In this document: piece by piece, positions 34,430 through 47,490 of the stretch
Numbering within the stretch: the stretch's first letter is position 1
Layout: every line of letters begins with the position of its first letter
Source: Serripes groenlandicus
Taxonomy: Eukaryota; Mollusca; Bivalvia; Cardiida; Cardiidae
Direction: 5' to 3'
Length of the DNA stretch: 64,000 nucleotides
NCBI GenBank assembly: GCA_031761405.1
Contig: JASEVX010000011.1
Location: 34,094,415-34,158,414, forward strand
Translations under genes and position numbers: made by a program
Notes under the pieces: generated by a model
Told to the model about the DNA's origin: nothing
Seen by the model: only the letters and a program-made list of their open reading frames with translations
The model's database searches: none

Positions 34430-34617
34430 TTTTGAGCCGCTTTCAGAATGATTTCAGTTAAACCACTGGGTTACCTGGGTAAGTTACCAGAACTACTGCT
34501 TCAATTATCCTTACACCAGCGAGTCAGTCGAACTGCCCGAGCGCAAAGAAGAGAACGCCATTATTTTGATAATTAAGGTATATAGTACGACCCGGTCGGA
34601 GGTCGAACCTGCCTATA
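34430..34617 (-). mobile_element. SINE-1, head truncated
   Basis: Minus strand: GGTTCGACCTCCGACCGGGT (decayed B box), GTCGTACTATATACC, body CTCGCTGGTGTAAGGATAAT, and tail end CTGAAAGCGGCTCAAAAC. Confidence 0.7.
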
Positions 34618-35389
34618 AATGTATGTTAACGGGAATAGTAGGAAACCTTTCAATAGTGTATTGAGAGAACGTGGACATTGTTGCATATCTAGTTACACGA
34701 AATATTCGTTCGCTGTCTGCTTACCGTTCTAGGTGAACACAATCCCGTTGAACTCAGAAGAACATTATTCGCTACAAGCGTGTATTGAACTTGGCAGAAG
34801 GTCGTCTTGGATTGACCCGATACATTTAAATATCATTTACATTCGGAACACTCAGTAATAATCGCTTCTATGTCTCGTTTTCTTAAATGTGTATGAGTTA
34901 TATCCCCTGTTGATACATAACGATTTAATAACAATTATAAGCGACATTTGATTGTTGTGCTTACGCAAAAGTCAATCCGAGCCGATTTGTAGTAAGCATT
35001 CATCAGACCTATCTGAGGTTCGATCCAAGCATTCGGTGGTCATGGTTTGGTGTTCTAAGGTTAAGCAAATGTCTTAGCCTAGTACTGGTTTGTTTACCCA
35101 GGGATCATGAAAACGTGTTCCGTCGCCGTTAAGAGAATCTTCGTATTCAAAGTTCAAATATGGAATGTGCCCTTTACGCATGTCTAGGTATATCTACAGA
35201 TTTGATGCTAAGATACGTTATTCTGACGGTTAATGGTGTAGTATAATGGTCCCTTTGTTTTAAAAAAAATTAGCGTACGATACAACGATGTATTTATTAT
35301 AGATTTAAAATATAAACTTTATTTATTTTTATATTATGCACTACACATTTCCTTGTCGATTATGATTTACATAAACAAAATGACATATT
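34618..35389. other. Unannotated DNA
   Basis: Nothing recognised. Confidence 0.4.
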
Positions 35390-35505
35390 CTTTTCTGTTT
35401 CAGGAATCATTACTCTATACCTCTTTCCCCCTGAGACGAAAAGTATCGGCCGTACTAGCCTACGGATAGTCCATAATGTTGGTTTTCTCGTGGAACGGCT
35501 CATAC
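35390..35505. mobile_element. MITE-E, right half
   Basis: Spacer TTTCAGGAATCATTACTC, then a shortened GC arm ACTAGCCTACGG, and the right end TTCTCGTGGAACGGCTCATA. Confidence 0.7.
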
Positions 35506-36589
35506 ATTATTTGCAAAAAAGAAATATAATGTATGGGAACATCTTCAATTAAATACCAATGTCTCACAGTCTATTTGTTTTTGTTATATAAGAAATCAAT
35601 AGTTTGATGATAAATGTTGAACGTCATTTAAAAATTCACGTTTGGGAAAAGGTTAAATATCAGATATTACAAAATTGTGATTTGCAACGTGACAATTTCG
35701 TTCAGTTATTTAGCTGAACCAATTATTTCCGTTTTGCCTGGCAATGCTGGGTCTTACTGGTTCTCCGTAAAACAGGTAAATTGGTTTCACCAAGTTGGGC
35801 TACAATTTTAGTTAAGTCTTTAAGATGCACCAAATACTAAATTACAAGAATTTAGGTCACTCGAGTACTACCCACTGTTCACAGATTCATTTACACCCCA
35901 AAATGTTTAGAAGCGCTCATTTATTTTAAATCGATTCTATAGCAAGTTCTTACAGCTTATGTCATGTCAATAAGCTTATATGTCTGCTTCATTTTTACTC
36001 TACCAATAACCACGCCGGATGTGTGGTGAATTTGGACCACGTGACGACGCTTTAAGTCTGGGTCACTGTCTTTCTTCCCGTTTGAGCCACGCCATTGGCT
36101 AATCGACTTCCGTCATTCGAGACAACATCAAACTGTCAATTACGGGCAATCTAGATTCAGGTCATCTTTCGTAACAGGTCAGATTGATTCTGCTCTGCAT
36201 TATTCCCTATTTAGTCATATAATTATTTATCAAACTACCGGAAATCAGAAGTGTCTCCTTTTGAATCAGATTACGTGGATTCGAACGCCGATCTTGATCT
36301 ACAATTGTAAAAAAGTGCACTACACTTGGTCTTCCATAGACATGGATCAGTAAGGTTAAAATAACAGAACTTTATTTAGACATTAAGCAATAACACTCAT
36401 AGTCAGATAATACAAATATAATAACATACAGTGGACAATGACATGGTACATTTTTACAGGTAAAAATAAAATTATCAGTGTAGACGTGAGGTGAAATAAC
36501 TTTATAAAGGACACATATATAAATATATATATATGTAAATGCTCTTATTAACAGTATGAGTCCACGAATGGGTTTATTGAATTTACATA
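35506..36589. other. Unannotated DNA
   Basis: No gene. A short TA run lies at about 36520-36533. Confidence 0.4.
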
Positions 36590-36716
36590 ATGTTTTGATA
36601 CAATGTTTTCAGCATTTATTCAAAATCACCATACCGTGTATTTATTTATAGAGACATTTCATACTAGATGTTTTAAAGTCGTCTGCTGCAGATTTATCGT
36701 GCGTTGGAAGGGGATA
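36590..36716. mobile_element. MITE-B right half
   Basis: ACAATGTTTTCAGC ... TTTAAAGTCGTCTGCTGCAG ... GCGTTGGAAGGGGATAA matches the right half of the family. Confidence 0.5.
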
Positions 36717-36938
36717 ACGACGCTAATGAACTGTGTTAAAGATTTAACGAGAAGCATATGCCAAGTTATAACACAAGCTAGTTGTTTTGCCAAATCAACA
36801 TGCTTCAAGCTCCCGACTGCGACGATCGAATATCAATAAGTCCAACACTACGGGGCTAATGTACCAACTACATATACTGATATGGAATACGAGACGTTAT
36901 TATATACCTGCACATTTTCTGACGCAAATTCGTGCAGA

Positions 36939-37186
36939 TCGGGACTTGGTGTGAAACGGTTTTAACTAAAATCGGTATTTTTTTTACCAAGGTTAATCAC
37001 CTCGCAATAAAGTCTTTATAAGCATTAAATCATTTTTCTTGGTAAACAATGGAAATTTAGGTGCCATTGCTCGTTCTGAGCAATGGCACCTAAATTTGCA
37101 TTGTTTACAAAGGGGTCAAAATTGCCCCTAAACCAGGGTTTTCAAAATAGGTTTTTAGTTACAACTGTTTCACACCAAGCCCTCGA
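36939..37186. mobile_element. MITE-A with 31-bp-stem hairpin
   Basis: Ends TCGGGACTTGGTGTGAAACG and GTTTCACACCAAGCCCTCGA. The hairpin at 37042-37108 has arms of 31 bases (GTAAACAATGG... and ...CATTGTTTAC) with one mismatch around loop GTTCT. Orientation is opposite to the copies at 32296 and 49027. Translated frames across it are incidental. Confidence 0.85.
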
Positions 37187-38890
37187 GATTGTCATCCGGA
37201 ATTGCAACACGCCGGTTTCAAACTCCGTATTTGAAAAAAATCTAATAGGTACCAAATATGGTGATGGTACGTCACAGAAATATGATATGACGTCATTGAA
37301 ATATGATTACACGTCATCCAAAATGCGGGAGTGTGGCGTTATTCACACGTAATTATTATATTATGTGTAGATTGTGTTAGTTCGTTATTTAAAATAAACA
37401 AATTGTTTATTTTTTCTTCATTCTGTGTTAAAAGTTATACAAGTAGGTATATCATTAAAGGAAAATTATGTTGCACTAGCGATACCTGCCTTTGTATAAT
37501 CTACACGGGGCGCTGAAAAAGTTGACACCACTGTCGACAACCGGTCAATATTTCCGCACATCTCTCGTAGTACAATACTAGCCAGGTATCGCTATTGCAA
37601 CATAATGGTCCCTATATATACACAGAGTACATTTGAAGACAAACGAGAAGAATGACAACGAAAAAAGAAGAACAAAATACCCAACACACAAGAAAGAAAG
37701 AAAATTACCAGTAAACCATCTCCTGTTGGCATAATATGTTGCTCAACATTCCATTCTAAGGTTTAAATTAGCACCGTATTATGTGTAATACATTGTCAAT
37801 AATTTAGATGACCAAATAGTGTCAAGTTGAGAGTAAGTGCATCAGGAGACTGGTCTTGGCATACTGTGTACTGCTTCAATAATATAATTCTCGAAGTGGT
37901 GTAAATATATACTGTATCAGCTGCAATAAAATAAAAGGACAGATGGCCGAACGAAAGACAACGCTCTACCCAATACCTGCTTTTTTTTGCCAGTTGTTTA
38001 AAATGTCGTTTCGGACCTACTTTTTGCGTTCCATGTACAATCAAAATTTTACAAATTTGATGTTATGTTGCTTGATTCAATTATTTAAATCAAGATAGTC
38101 AAAAAGTTCGGGGAAGCGGTTACCGTTTCCCAGTTGACTCATTTAGATAAAACGATAAGTCGGTATATCATGGTAAAGACTCGTAATATATTTGTCATTT
38201 TGCAATAGTTCTAAGAAATTCACAACATGCTGTGTTAGCAATTATGCATGAGTTAATGACCTTCAAGTCGAACTGATCAAAATCTCAAAATACGAGAGGT
38301 GATTAAGAAATTTTGAAACACTGTACATGGTTTGTTCATGCACAATACAATGCAAATATAAACAAATTTAACGTTTCTGTAAAGTTTGACTTTACAGAAA
38401 AAAACATTATCTATTTTCTCTACAATTTTGCGAATTCAATGTACGTAAATGTAAACATAACATTGATAGTTCCTTGAAAATGTCATCGCTATTTTGAAGC
38501 AATACATGTGCTACAGAGGAGGAGGTTTGGAGATTAAGGAACTGAAGTTTGTTTGTCATCGATATGCAGGGTAAATAATGCAAATGATGAAACCTCACAA
38601 TCCTTTCCTCGTAAAGTTAAAACCTATGGAATTTCGAAGGGCCCCTAGTTGGTCGACTCGTGATGCCATTCAGAAGGTATCCATACTCATCAAAAGGGCC
38701 AATCAGCAAACTCACAGAGAGGAAGCAAATCGATAAGGAATACTCCAGACTATAATACATCGCACCAACCTTGTGATAAGTTGATAAGCTGAATGTATGC
38801 CGTATACCTCAACGACCATAACGTCTGCATCTTCTTTTGAATGCTGGAAAGCCTCTAGATAAGGGAAAATTTTCATGTTCAAACATCCTT
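37187..38890. other. Unannotated DNA with two small motifs
   Basis: At 37269-37319 there is a 21-base repeat starting ACGTCA (two and a half units), including TGACGTCA at 37288-37295. At 38373-38399 there is an 11-bp perfect hairpin (TTTCTGTAAAG, loop TTTGA, CTTTACAGAAA). No gene is supported. Confidence 0.45.
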
Positions 38891-38990
38891 ATTTGAAATT
38901 CAAGCCCTATGCTGTGGGTACCCAAAAGAATCGTCCCCAATGGGACAATTCTTTTGATATACCATAACATAGGGTTCGTTTGAATAATAA
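38891..38990. mobile_element. MITE-G, about 100 bp, near-palindromic
   Basis: ATTTGAAATTCAAGCCCTATG on the left pairs with CATAGGGTTCGTTTGAATAA on the right. A central AAAAGAATCGTCCC pairs with GGGACAATTCTTTT. The whole element folds into a long imperfect hairpin. Confidence 0.7.
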
Positions 38991-38995
38991 GACCA

Positions 38996-39523
38996 GTTGT
39001 CTCTCCCTTAATTAGTCCTTTGACTTTGTTACCATTGGTGATGTCATGTTTTACCTCGGAGGCATATGTGATCGTCGCCGTGTTTGCTACATACACAAAG
39101 GTCATAACGACGCTTCAAGATTAATTAAAAATCCTTTTTCACCAGTATTCATGGCCTGTACTGGCGTCACTTTCCGTCGTTAAACTACCCAAAGGATTGT
39201 CCACAAGGTGGCCAAGTTCAATTCAAAAGTTTACATTGCTAATGTTCATTGATAGAGATCTTCCCATGATATTTCCTGGAGACCAAAGACAACACATGGT
39301 ATTCTACCAGGACAGCGCATCCAGTCACACGTGGATGTTTCAATCTGAGATATTTTTGAAAGGCGTTTACAAATGTGCAGTATCATCCCTTCTGCTGGAA
39401 ATAAACGTGTGTTGAAGGACGAGTGGAAACAGTTGGACCAGAAATGTATCAACAAAAGGCTTGAGTCTTGGCCAATGAGATGTAGACTCATCTTCAACCT
39501 CAAAGGGCCCAAAATTGAACATT
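38996..39523 (+). pseudogene. Tc1/mariner-type transposase pseudogene
   Basis: Several frames together resemble a DDE transposase. 39021-39173 reads GDVMFYLGGICDRRRVCYIH and then SPVFMACTGVTF before a stop. 39209-39238 reads KVAKFNSKVYIANV. After a frameshift, 39240-39345 reads IDRDLPMIFPGDQRQHMVFY and QDSASSHT, which matches the family's second-aspartate motif. A final block, 39405-39523, reads LKDEWKQLDQKCINKRLESW and RCRLI ... KGPKIEH before a stop, like the family C-terminus. The segment with the third acidic residue appears deleted. The stop, the frameshifts and the deletion make it inactive. Confidence 0.7.
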
Positions 39524-40865
39524 AATTACAATGAATTAATTGAAAATTTGAAATATTTACCGGGATCCAAAAATGTTTTCAAAATTGATGAATCGCCACT
39601 CGTTATATGTTTTACCAAACACAACAATTGAAAGAGCATTGCTTTCAATGAGGATATACGATTGCAGTAAAGGCACATGTGCTACAATAAAACAATATAT
39701 ATAGCAAGTATATTAAACAAAATTCGTCATTATTGTTATTTTTTATATTTGTTAAAATTATCTTACATTGTTAAAATACCATCATTTTTGTTTTGATAAA
39801 TAAAGTAACCCTTAACAAAAATCAATTTCAAACAAACCCGTTGTAACTGTTTGAGAGTATAAATATATCTGGTCAGCCACATTATGTGACCAGTAATCGC
39901 ATTATATGTCATTGGTCTACTTTACAAAGGTCAAGGTCACACTTCGATGTCACTTGTTATAAAGGATGAATGATGTGTAAGCCTTTCCACAGCAAGACCA
40001 ACCATTGTGTTTTTAGACTATTGAGTATAAAGATATACACTAGCATCAATGAATTCTGCCTAAAATTTAATATGGGGCACATCTCATTTGCGATGCATAT
40101 TCGTACTGTGTATTGTTTACGTCGATGCTTAAATAAAACTGACCGTTTTGTTAAGTTTTGTCCATTCAAGTTAGATAGTCGTTGACCGCTGTTTGGAAAC
40201 GATAAGCAAATACTGCAAAATTCGGTTTTACAAAAAACAATCGCAATATGTTAGGTTGTTCTGTGAAACAGATTTGTCGTAAAAAGGAACCGTGTCTGTG
40301 GGTCGATTAGGCAAATAGTGCTGTGTCAGATCAGACTGCGCAGATGTACTGGCTGATCTTGATTTATACTGGTCCAAAAAGCCTTCATTATTGTTTTGCA
40401 GATCACCGTTCATAAACTAGAGACGCACTCCTGATTTTGAGTAACCAAAGAATGGTGGGAATATGAGACAGTTTGTTTAATGGAAAATACACGAATGGCA
40501 AGATATGTGAACATAATATCAGATGAAGCAACATGATCTAATATATCGGTTTCGCGACTGCGTTCGCATCAAACAGTGTTTAACCTGTCATATAACACTA
40601 TATTTGAACATTACTCATTGTTTGCTTCCGGGTATATATTTCCACTTCAAAAATATATCATAATGACTTGACAACAAGTAAATATATACATTGTTAAGCG
40701 CCCTTTTCAGAAGATCAAAGAAACAAGGATTTGTCAAAACATTTATACACATATTAAAGTATTAACAATAGTTATAATGAATTTATTTATACTAATGAAA
40801 AGAAAGGACGAAGTTACATATTGCAGCTCTGAGATATTACCTCGGATACATGTATTGTGATAAAT
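39524..40865. other. Mostly unannotated DNA, one MITE-like fragment
   Basis: At 40310-40410, CAGATCAGACTGCGCAGATG and GGCTGATCTTGATTTATACT resemble 51530-51610 (TTAGACCGCACGGATGTG, GGCTGATCTTGATTTTTATT). They probably belong to one further palindromic family whose left end may be near 39967 (GTAAGCCTTTCCACAGCAAG). No gene is seen. Confidence 0.4.
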
Positions 40866-41432
40866 TGACGATGGTTGATGGATGGGTGGATAAATGAATG
40901 GATGGATGGAATTATGTTTAAATGGATTGATAGACGGATGAATGGTTAGGTGGATGAATGGATGGATGGATGGACGGACGGAAGTATGGATGAAAGGATT
41001 GATAGACGGATGGCTGGTTTGATGGATAGAAGTATGTATGAATGGATGGTTGGATGGACGGAAGTATAAATGGATAGATAGATGATTGGTTGATTGATGG
41101 ATGGAATTATGGATGAATTTATGGATGGATAATTGGTTAGACTGACGAAAGTAAGGATGTGTGAGTGCATGGATGAAAGTATTGATAAAAGTATGGGTGG
41201 ATGGATTAAAGTTTGGATGAATGGTTGGATGGATTGACGTATGGATGGATAGATGGATGGTTGGTTGGGTGAATGGAAGTATGGATGAATGGTTGGATGG
41301 ATGGAAGTATGGATGAACCGATGGATTGATGAATAGTTGGTTGGGTTGATGGAAGTATGGACGGAAGTATGGATGAATGGTGGATGGATTGATGGATGAA
41401 TGGATTGAAGTATGGATGAATCGATGAATGGT
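40866..41432. repeat. Degenerate GGAT/GAAT tetranucleotide microsatellite
   Basis: About 570 bases of GGATGGATGAATGG-type repeats with interruptions such as GGAAGTATGGATGAA. The minus strand is open for 164 codons with an SIHPSIHP pattern, which is a product of the repeat. Confidence 0.95.
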
Positions 41433-42678
41433 TCCTCCATCCCCGGTGGTTATTAGTGGATTTTACATAGTCTCCGTTATCGTGTACTGCTAGAGTACAA
41501 TTATGTGATTTCGGGTCGAAGTCAAGAGAAAAGAGGGAGAAATATTATAGGAATTGGATATATGTATAGGTACCCCTTCTACAGCCTTGTTGTGGAAGCC
41601 GGTGTTTTAGCGACGTTGGTAAAGTGATTGGCTTTTTCAATATATATTCTTTTAATCAAAACCAATTTTTCTATTTTTATGTTGTATGCAGGCAGTGTGT
41701 AAAAGAAACACAATTAACTGCATAATGACCCTTATCTATGTTGTAACCCTTTACACAAGACTATCCATGTTTTCGTTGTACTTCCAACATATTGAACTTA
41801 TTTAATCGTTAGAGGTTTTTATGTAAGCCCGACTTTCAGTACTCTGAGTACTTTGATTTCACATGGCTTGGGAACAAAATTTATCAAACAATCATTTTTG
41901 GTTAAACATTACAGTTGAGGTGCTTGTAAACTGTTGTTTCTCGAACGTGACCCCTTTCCGCCAAACCATTTTCTGTTACTGATCTTAAAATGCCTTTCCT
42001 TTCGACTTTTATTAATGCGATTATGGAACGAAAGTCTACTCATATCACATTTAAGTCCCCGATAACAGATATCCATTAAGGAGCCATGACCGTTTATCGA
42101 CAGGCTACGACCTCATCCTCTGCGGTAGATTAAAATGAGTCCATTTCATATATAAGGAATCCAAATGAGTATATATCCCCAGTGACCTCATCTGATCAAT
42201 GACAAGTAAATATAACAACGTATAACTCTTATGCCTTGCCTTGTTCCGAGTTTTGAGAATTGTCATAGAAAGTACATATTAATAAAGGTCCAAACTGACA
42301 TCTTTTAAGAGAAGACCGTCGTGTCAAATCTTTACTTTACTTTATATTGTATTGACAATATGTACAAGTACAAACATACAGTAGTAGAAATCTAACAGAA
42401 AACATAGGCAAAAGGGTCTATCGAATGCACGGTATGCGTCTAGAAAACAAACAATCACTGTGCTTGCAAACACGTGATAGATTCACGAAGTGTAACAGAT
42501 GCAATAACACAGCTTAAATTGTGTGGCGATTGCATTACAATCTGTCACAACGCATATATTTAATGTACGAGTATTCTGCACCTCGTAGGGCTGCTCCTTT
42601 AAATTACAAACAAACAAATAGTTCCATACAATCTGCAGAGACACAGTGACCACATGTATGTAGAATAAGAAGCTTTGT
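41433..42678. other. Unannotated DNA
   Basis: Nothing recognised. Confidence 0.4.
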
Positions 42679-42918
42679 TTGTTTGTTTGGAGTTTAACGC
42701 CGCTTTCAACAGCTTTGGTCATATCACGGCGGTCAGTGCACCTACCCATGTTTTCCTGGCTTTCCCACACCAGTACTTGCACAACATTCTTTCGAAGCCA
42801 CTGACTACTTTCTCACATAAATCAGAGGTGAGAGGCAATGGGAAAAATCGCCCGAAAGAATGTTCGCCTCAATCGGGTATCGAACCCGTGACCTACAGAT
42901 CACAAGTCTTCTCGACTA
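42679..42918 (-). mobile_element. SINE-2, near full length
   Basis: Minus strand: B box GGGTTCGATACCCGATTGAG, body CATTCTTTCGGGCGATTTTT, AAGTAGTCAGTGGCTTCGAA, AAGTACTGGTGTGGGAAAGC, CCGCCGTGATATGACC, and tail GTTGAAAGCGGCGTTAAAC with CAAA repeats. The last part is the same tail as in SINE-1. Confidence 0.7.
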
Positions 42919-43257
42919 TTAACATAATTTAATGACACTGCGAAATAGAGCCTTCAAAAATATTGTGAAAATTATTTAATCATTATACAACAATCGGTTC
43001 ACTGCAATCAAAAATAGGTAGATAGGTAGTAAATACTGTTTTTCGATACATATATTATGTTTGTTAAATTTGTTTGTACAAAATGTTATAAATATGCATA
43101 TTTGTTATATGCTTTCCTAAGTATATGTATATGATTATTTCTGTCTGTGTATATATGCCATATTTATATAAATTGAAAATGGCAAAAGGCAACACGCTTT
43201 TCTGAAAAAAGTCAGTAAAGTATTGAAACTTGAGACTTTGGTAGAAACGGTACCGTC
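42919..43257. other. AT-rich unannotated DNA
   Basis: Nothing recognised. Confidence 0.4.
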
Positions 43258-43765
43258 GTGATTATTTGCGGTGTGGTGTACATACTCGTAGCTATACTTC
43301 GTTATATGAACATCAAGGACGATATATCGTGTGCAGTGAACCGAATGATATGGTCGCGGTTTGGTGTACATACTCGTATCTTTACTTCGTTATACGAACA
43401 TTAACGAAGATATTGTGTCTACATATTGTCGTGTCCAGTGAACCGAAATATATGGTCGCGGTTTGGTGTACATACTCGTAGATATACTTCGTTATACGAA
43501 CATCAACGAAGATATCGTATCTACATATTTTCGTTTGCAGTAAACCGAATGATATGGTCGCGGTTTGGTGTACATACTCGTAGCTAAACTTCGTTATACG
43601 AACATCAACGAAGATATCGTATCCAAATAGTGTCGTTTGCAGTAAACCGAATGATATGGTCGCGGTTTGGTGTACATACTCGTAGCTAAACTTCGTTATA
43701 CGAACATCAACGAAGATATCGTGTCTACATATTGTCGTATGCAGTGAAGCGCATGATATGCGCGC
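43258..43765. repeat. 102-bp tandem repeat, about 5 copies
   Basis: The unit contains GGTCGCGGTTTGGTGTACAT, ACTCGTAGCTAAACTTCGTT, ATACGAACATCAACGAAGAT and ATCGTATCTACATATTGTCG. GTTTGGTGTA recurs at exact 102-base spacing (43359, 43461, 43563, 43665). As 102 is 34 codons, the minus strand stays open for 142 codons with a 34-residue repeat (SYEYVHQTATISFG). With no family match and short flanks, it is treated as a repeat. Confidence 0.93.
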
Positions 43766-43974
43766 TAGGACCCGGTGAATATGTTTGCACTGTACAGATA
43801 CATAAATCACTTGGAATTATAAATACGACAATATCATCAATTCACAAAAACACGTGTTTCCTGGTTCTCTCACAACAGGAATCTTAATAACAGTATTTCT
43901 ACATGGAATGTTAGCCTATTTGCAAAAGTCAAGGGACGTGTGTTATTTCTCATTGACTTTTTCAAATGCCGGTA

Positions 43975-44077
43975 AGATTGTGAGCCTACCTGTGATTCGA
44001 ACTCACAAACACTTCGTTGATAGCCCGCATCATTACCGACTGAGCTACCGGGGCTCGGCTCGCCATTAATTGGAAAA
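43975..44077 (-). mobile_element. SINE-2 tRNA-like head
   Basis: Minus strand: GAGCCCCGGTAGCTCAGTCG has an A box, and GTGAGTTCGAATCAC has a B box. CGGGCTATCAAC occupies the anticodon position (ATC; the 61.4 kb copy has GTC). The D and anticodon stems are imperfect, so a functional tRNA is unlikely. Confidence 0.6.
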
Positions 44078-46063
44078 TATGCACGCATAACAATTTATTA
44101 GACATGAGTATTTACTCCTTATATACATATAGCATAGTGCCATGAGCCCCTTGATTCGTGAAAACCACCTTACTGAGAAAAACTTAATTTGTTTAACAGT
44201 GTGCCTTGACAAATCGTAAGTAGGACCCCTTCAGAGAGATTTGTAATGCATAATGTACGTGATAAAGGTCGATAGTAACTAGGAGCAACGATACGCGTAT
44301 TGTCCCTGTGTGCAATGTTACTATTACACGTATTCCATTATTCATGTGTATAGGGACGAGGCATTTACTCAACATGGCCGTATAAAGCCGTGCCAATACT
44401 CTTGAAATAACGACACTTGCATGAAATATATCTTCGTAATAAAAACACACCTTCCTCACAAATGTTACCTTACCTACATGTTTTTCAAACGTTTTGTCAA
44501 CATCATGTTATGTGAGGTTAAGGTAGGATATATGATTACTACTATGTAATAGTTTGAAATCCGAGTATGAACATATTCTTTCCGATCGTCAACGTAATCA
44601 GATGTATGTGTTACAGATTACAGTTCTTCAAAGGAACATTGCAACATAAGATATCTCTGTAAACCTTCCCCATTAAGATTCAATTCAGCAGCGCATTATA
44701 CTTTGGGACCAACACATTTTGCGATTGATTGCGGCAAATGTATCACTATCATCACTCCGCGATTGTAGATATATTTCCGAACCCGGAGTCAAAGCGTTCG
44801 TCAAAAACAACCTCTTTATATACGACATACACAGAGTTTAGTGATAGGTGTAGTAAAACGAAACATAACATTTGACAAGTACGTCAGAGTTTTCTATTCC
44901 TTGACATGAATACGTTGGGACATTTGATAGGGAACGATATACATTGGAGAAATGTGTTGATGTCGTATGCAAACAGTTTCAAGGACACGACGAGAGAACG
45001 TCCTAATTTATAACAAACGAATGAATGTAAAGGAAATAATAATAAGTGTCCATGTGAATTGAATTGGCTCAGTCCAATGTTACCGATATGTCAAGTGAAT
45101 ACTATTTCTCTATAAACTAACCTTGTTATATATGTATAGGCACCAAGCAAGACTTCAATTTACACGGTCTATACTTCCTTAGTACGGTATAGCACCCTTT
45201 TTGGAAGTAGATGATTTCGAACGTTCGGAAATAAATTGTTTAGTCGAAAACTTGACTTAAAGTCTGCACAATTTTCATTTAAAAAATTAGACATGGTTAA
45301 TATTTCTCGTTATCCTACTCTTGTTTCAAACGAATTCTCTCTCCATCAATCAGGTAATCTTAGTCAGTCAACTGTACTGTACTAGAAACTAATTACAGCA
45401 GTGAATAGTTGATACATTTTATATACGCACCATTGAATCCTCTGTAATGTTTACCTTGTGAACTCGTGTTATGTGTAAAAGATCGGCATTGCCTGGGGCA
45501 ACAATACACACAAAACACGGTTATGCCACTCGGCTTTAATCGATTACGATAGTGTTCATTTGCCTATATACTTCAGCTGTTCTTAAAATATACGACTCTA
45601 AATATTCCCTTTACCCTCTACCTCATATAGAAGATATCAAAGCAACGGAATATATGAAACAATAACGGAACTGTTTCCTTTTCTATATAAAATAGATAAA
45701 ATAAAATCTACGTTTAAAGCCAAATGCAGTATAAATATGTATGTATACATGAGATGTTTATATATAAATAACGTAAACGTTGCTCTTTGTGTACACGGCT
45801 TAAGTTTCTAAAGGGCTTTGTTTACGTTATACATTCTGGCCTTCTTCAGATGGTTATCCTGTATATTGAAAACTTTGATGTATTTTACATAAAGCGCTTT
45901 CAACGACAATGTTTTGTATGTTTATTTCAATTACAACAAACATGCATTTTAATACAGGGTCGGTCGTGTCGAAGTATCATTGAATGGGATATATAAAGTA
46001 GACTCCAATGGTTATAATAGTTTAGCCAGGTTATCTAGCCAGGTATACAATTATTTTATGTTG
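44078..46063. other. Unannotated AT-rich DNA
   Basis: About 2 kb without any recognised gene, RNA or repeat. Confidence 0.45.
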
Positions 46064-46248
46064 TTTTACGCCGCTTTCAACAATTGTTCAGTTATATCGT
46101 GTCGTTTCCTGTGTAAGTTACCAGTACAACTGGTCCATTTATCCTGACACCAGCGAGTTAAACGTTATGCTAACCCCGAAACCCTGAGCGCCACGGAGGG
46201 CAGCAATTACTACCATTCTTGAAGTATTTGGTATGACCCGGTCGGGGC
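46064..46248 (-). mobile_element. SINE-1, head missing
   Basis: Minus strand: CCCGACCGGGTCATACCAAA, AATGGTAGTAATTGCTGCCC, CGCTGGTGTCAGGATAAATG, GAAACGACACGATATAACTG, GTTGAAAGCGGCGTAAAAC. It ends just before where the B box would begin. Confidence 0.75.
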
Positions 46249-47490
46249 AATTATATATGTTATATTCATATTCATATATACATGTGTATACATTCACATA
46301 TAACTGGTAAGAAATTGAGAGTAATTACTTAGTTTATTGGATTGCATGGTCGATTACTTGCTAATTCGACACTTTAAAAGGTATTTACTTAGCCTATCCT
46401 TTGCACAAATTATTCACTTAAATATTTTGCTATGTACAATAACATATCAGTGTTTAAGTACCGTACACACACATATATAAACTACCATGATATAACCTTA
46501 TCAAGATACTTTACAACACTGCTCACACAGCGATTTTGATATAAGTCATCCTCTTCATGATCTAATAAAGCATCTGTAGCTGGCAGCAAGCATGCACATA
46601 GTGAGGTTTGTAATTTGTGTAACCCGACCTTTTAAAAACAACTTTACACAATAAGATTACAAACATGACCTGAGATATAGTAATTATTTCAGGACAGTCA
46701 TATCACTAATCCATGTTCTTCAGAACAGCTGGTAGGTAAACAACTGATTCGATAGACGCCCGAATGTCTGTCATGAGTGTTTTTGAAAGGTGATATGTCT
46801 TAAGTATTGAATGTCAAGGCATATAGAGTAATAATGATTGTTGTCGTCTGCTAGTCAGGCAATAGGAGACTCTTCAAAATTGAAATGTTTCTATACAAAT
46901 ACTGGTTGGTTTTGTACAATATGCCCTTTTGGCATAATGATTTCAAAAGTCGTTTGTCACGGAGCGTCTGTACATATCCAGTTAAGGGTTGAATTAAGGG
47001 TTGAATTCCATTGGAAAGTTTGAGTAATTTTAATAATCACAACGTAGTCATGCATACTATTAGTTCGTTAATGATTTATACACAATTTAAATTTAACAAC
47101 TTTAATGATCAGTATTCCCTCGAGTAGAAAGAATAGATTTTCGAGTGGATAGGTACATTACCCTGTTTACAATAATCGATTCTAACAGAGCGTCAGGACA
47201 AGCTGAACCCTTTAAAATGTATGCAAATTAATCAAATCTGAAGATTTTTACCAAAATATATTAAGTTTTTGTTTTTAAAAGTTTGGTATTGCTTTCAGTA
47301 AACAATTGGGGAGCCTTAATGAATGTATTTTCCTCACATGTTGCTCAAGTAACTTAACTTGAACTAGCCCATACGGCCGTTCTAACAGTTACACCGTTGT
47401 TGGCTCTAAATAATCATTTGCGTTGTTCTTGGTTTACTAAAGCCACAGCTTTCAATTTGTATTTGTCAGCATTTTCTTAGTCTAGTTTAC
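46249..47490. other. Unannotated DNA
   Basis: Nothing recognised. TTAAGGGTTGAA is repeated twice at about 46981-47003. Confidence 0.4.

Noticed and set aside
40946..41440. 164-codon minus-strand frame rich in SIHPSIHP
   Set aside because: It is the translation of a GGAT/GAAT microsatellite.
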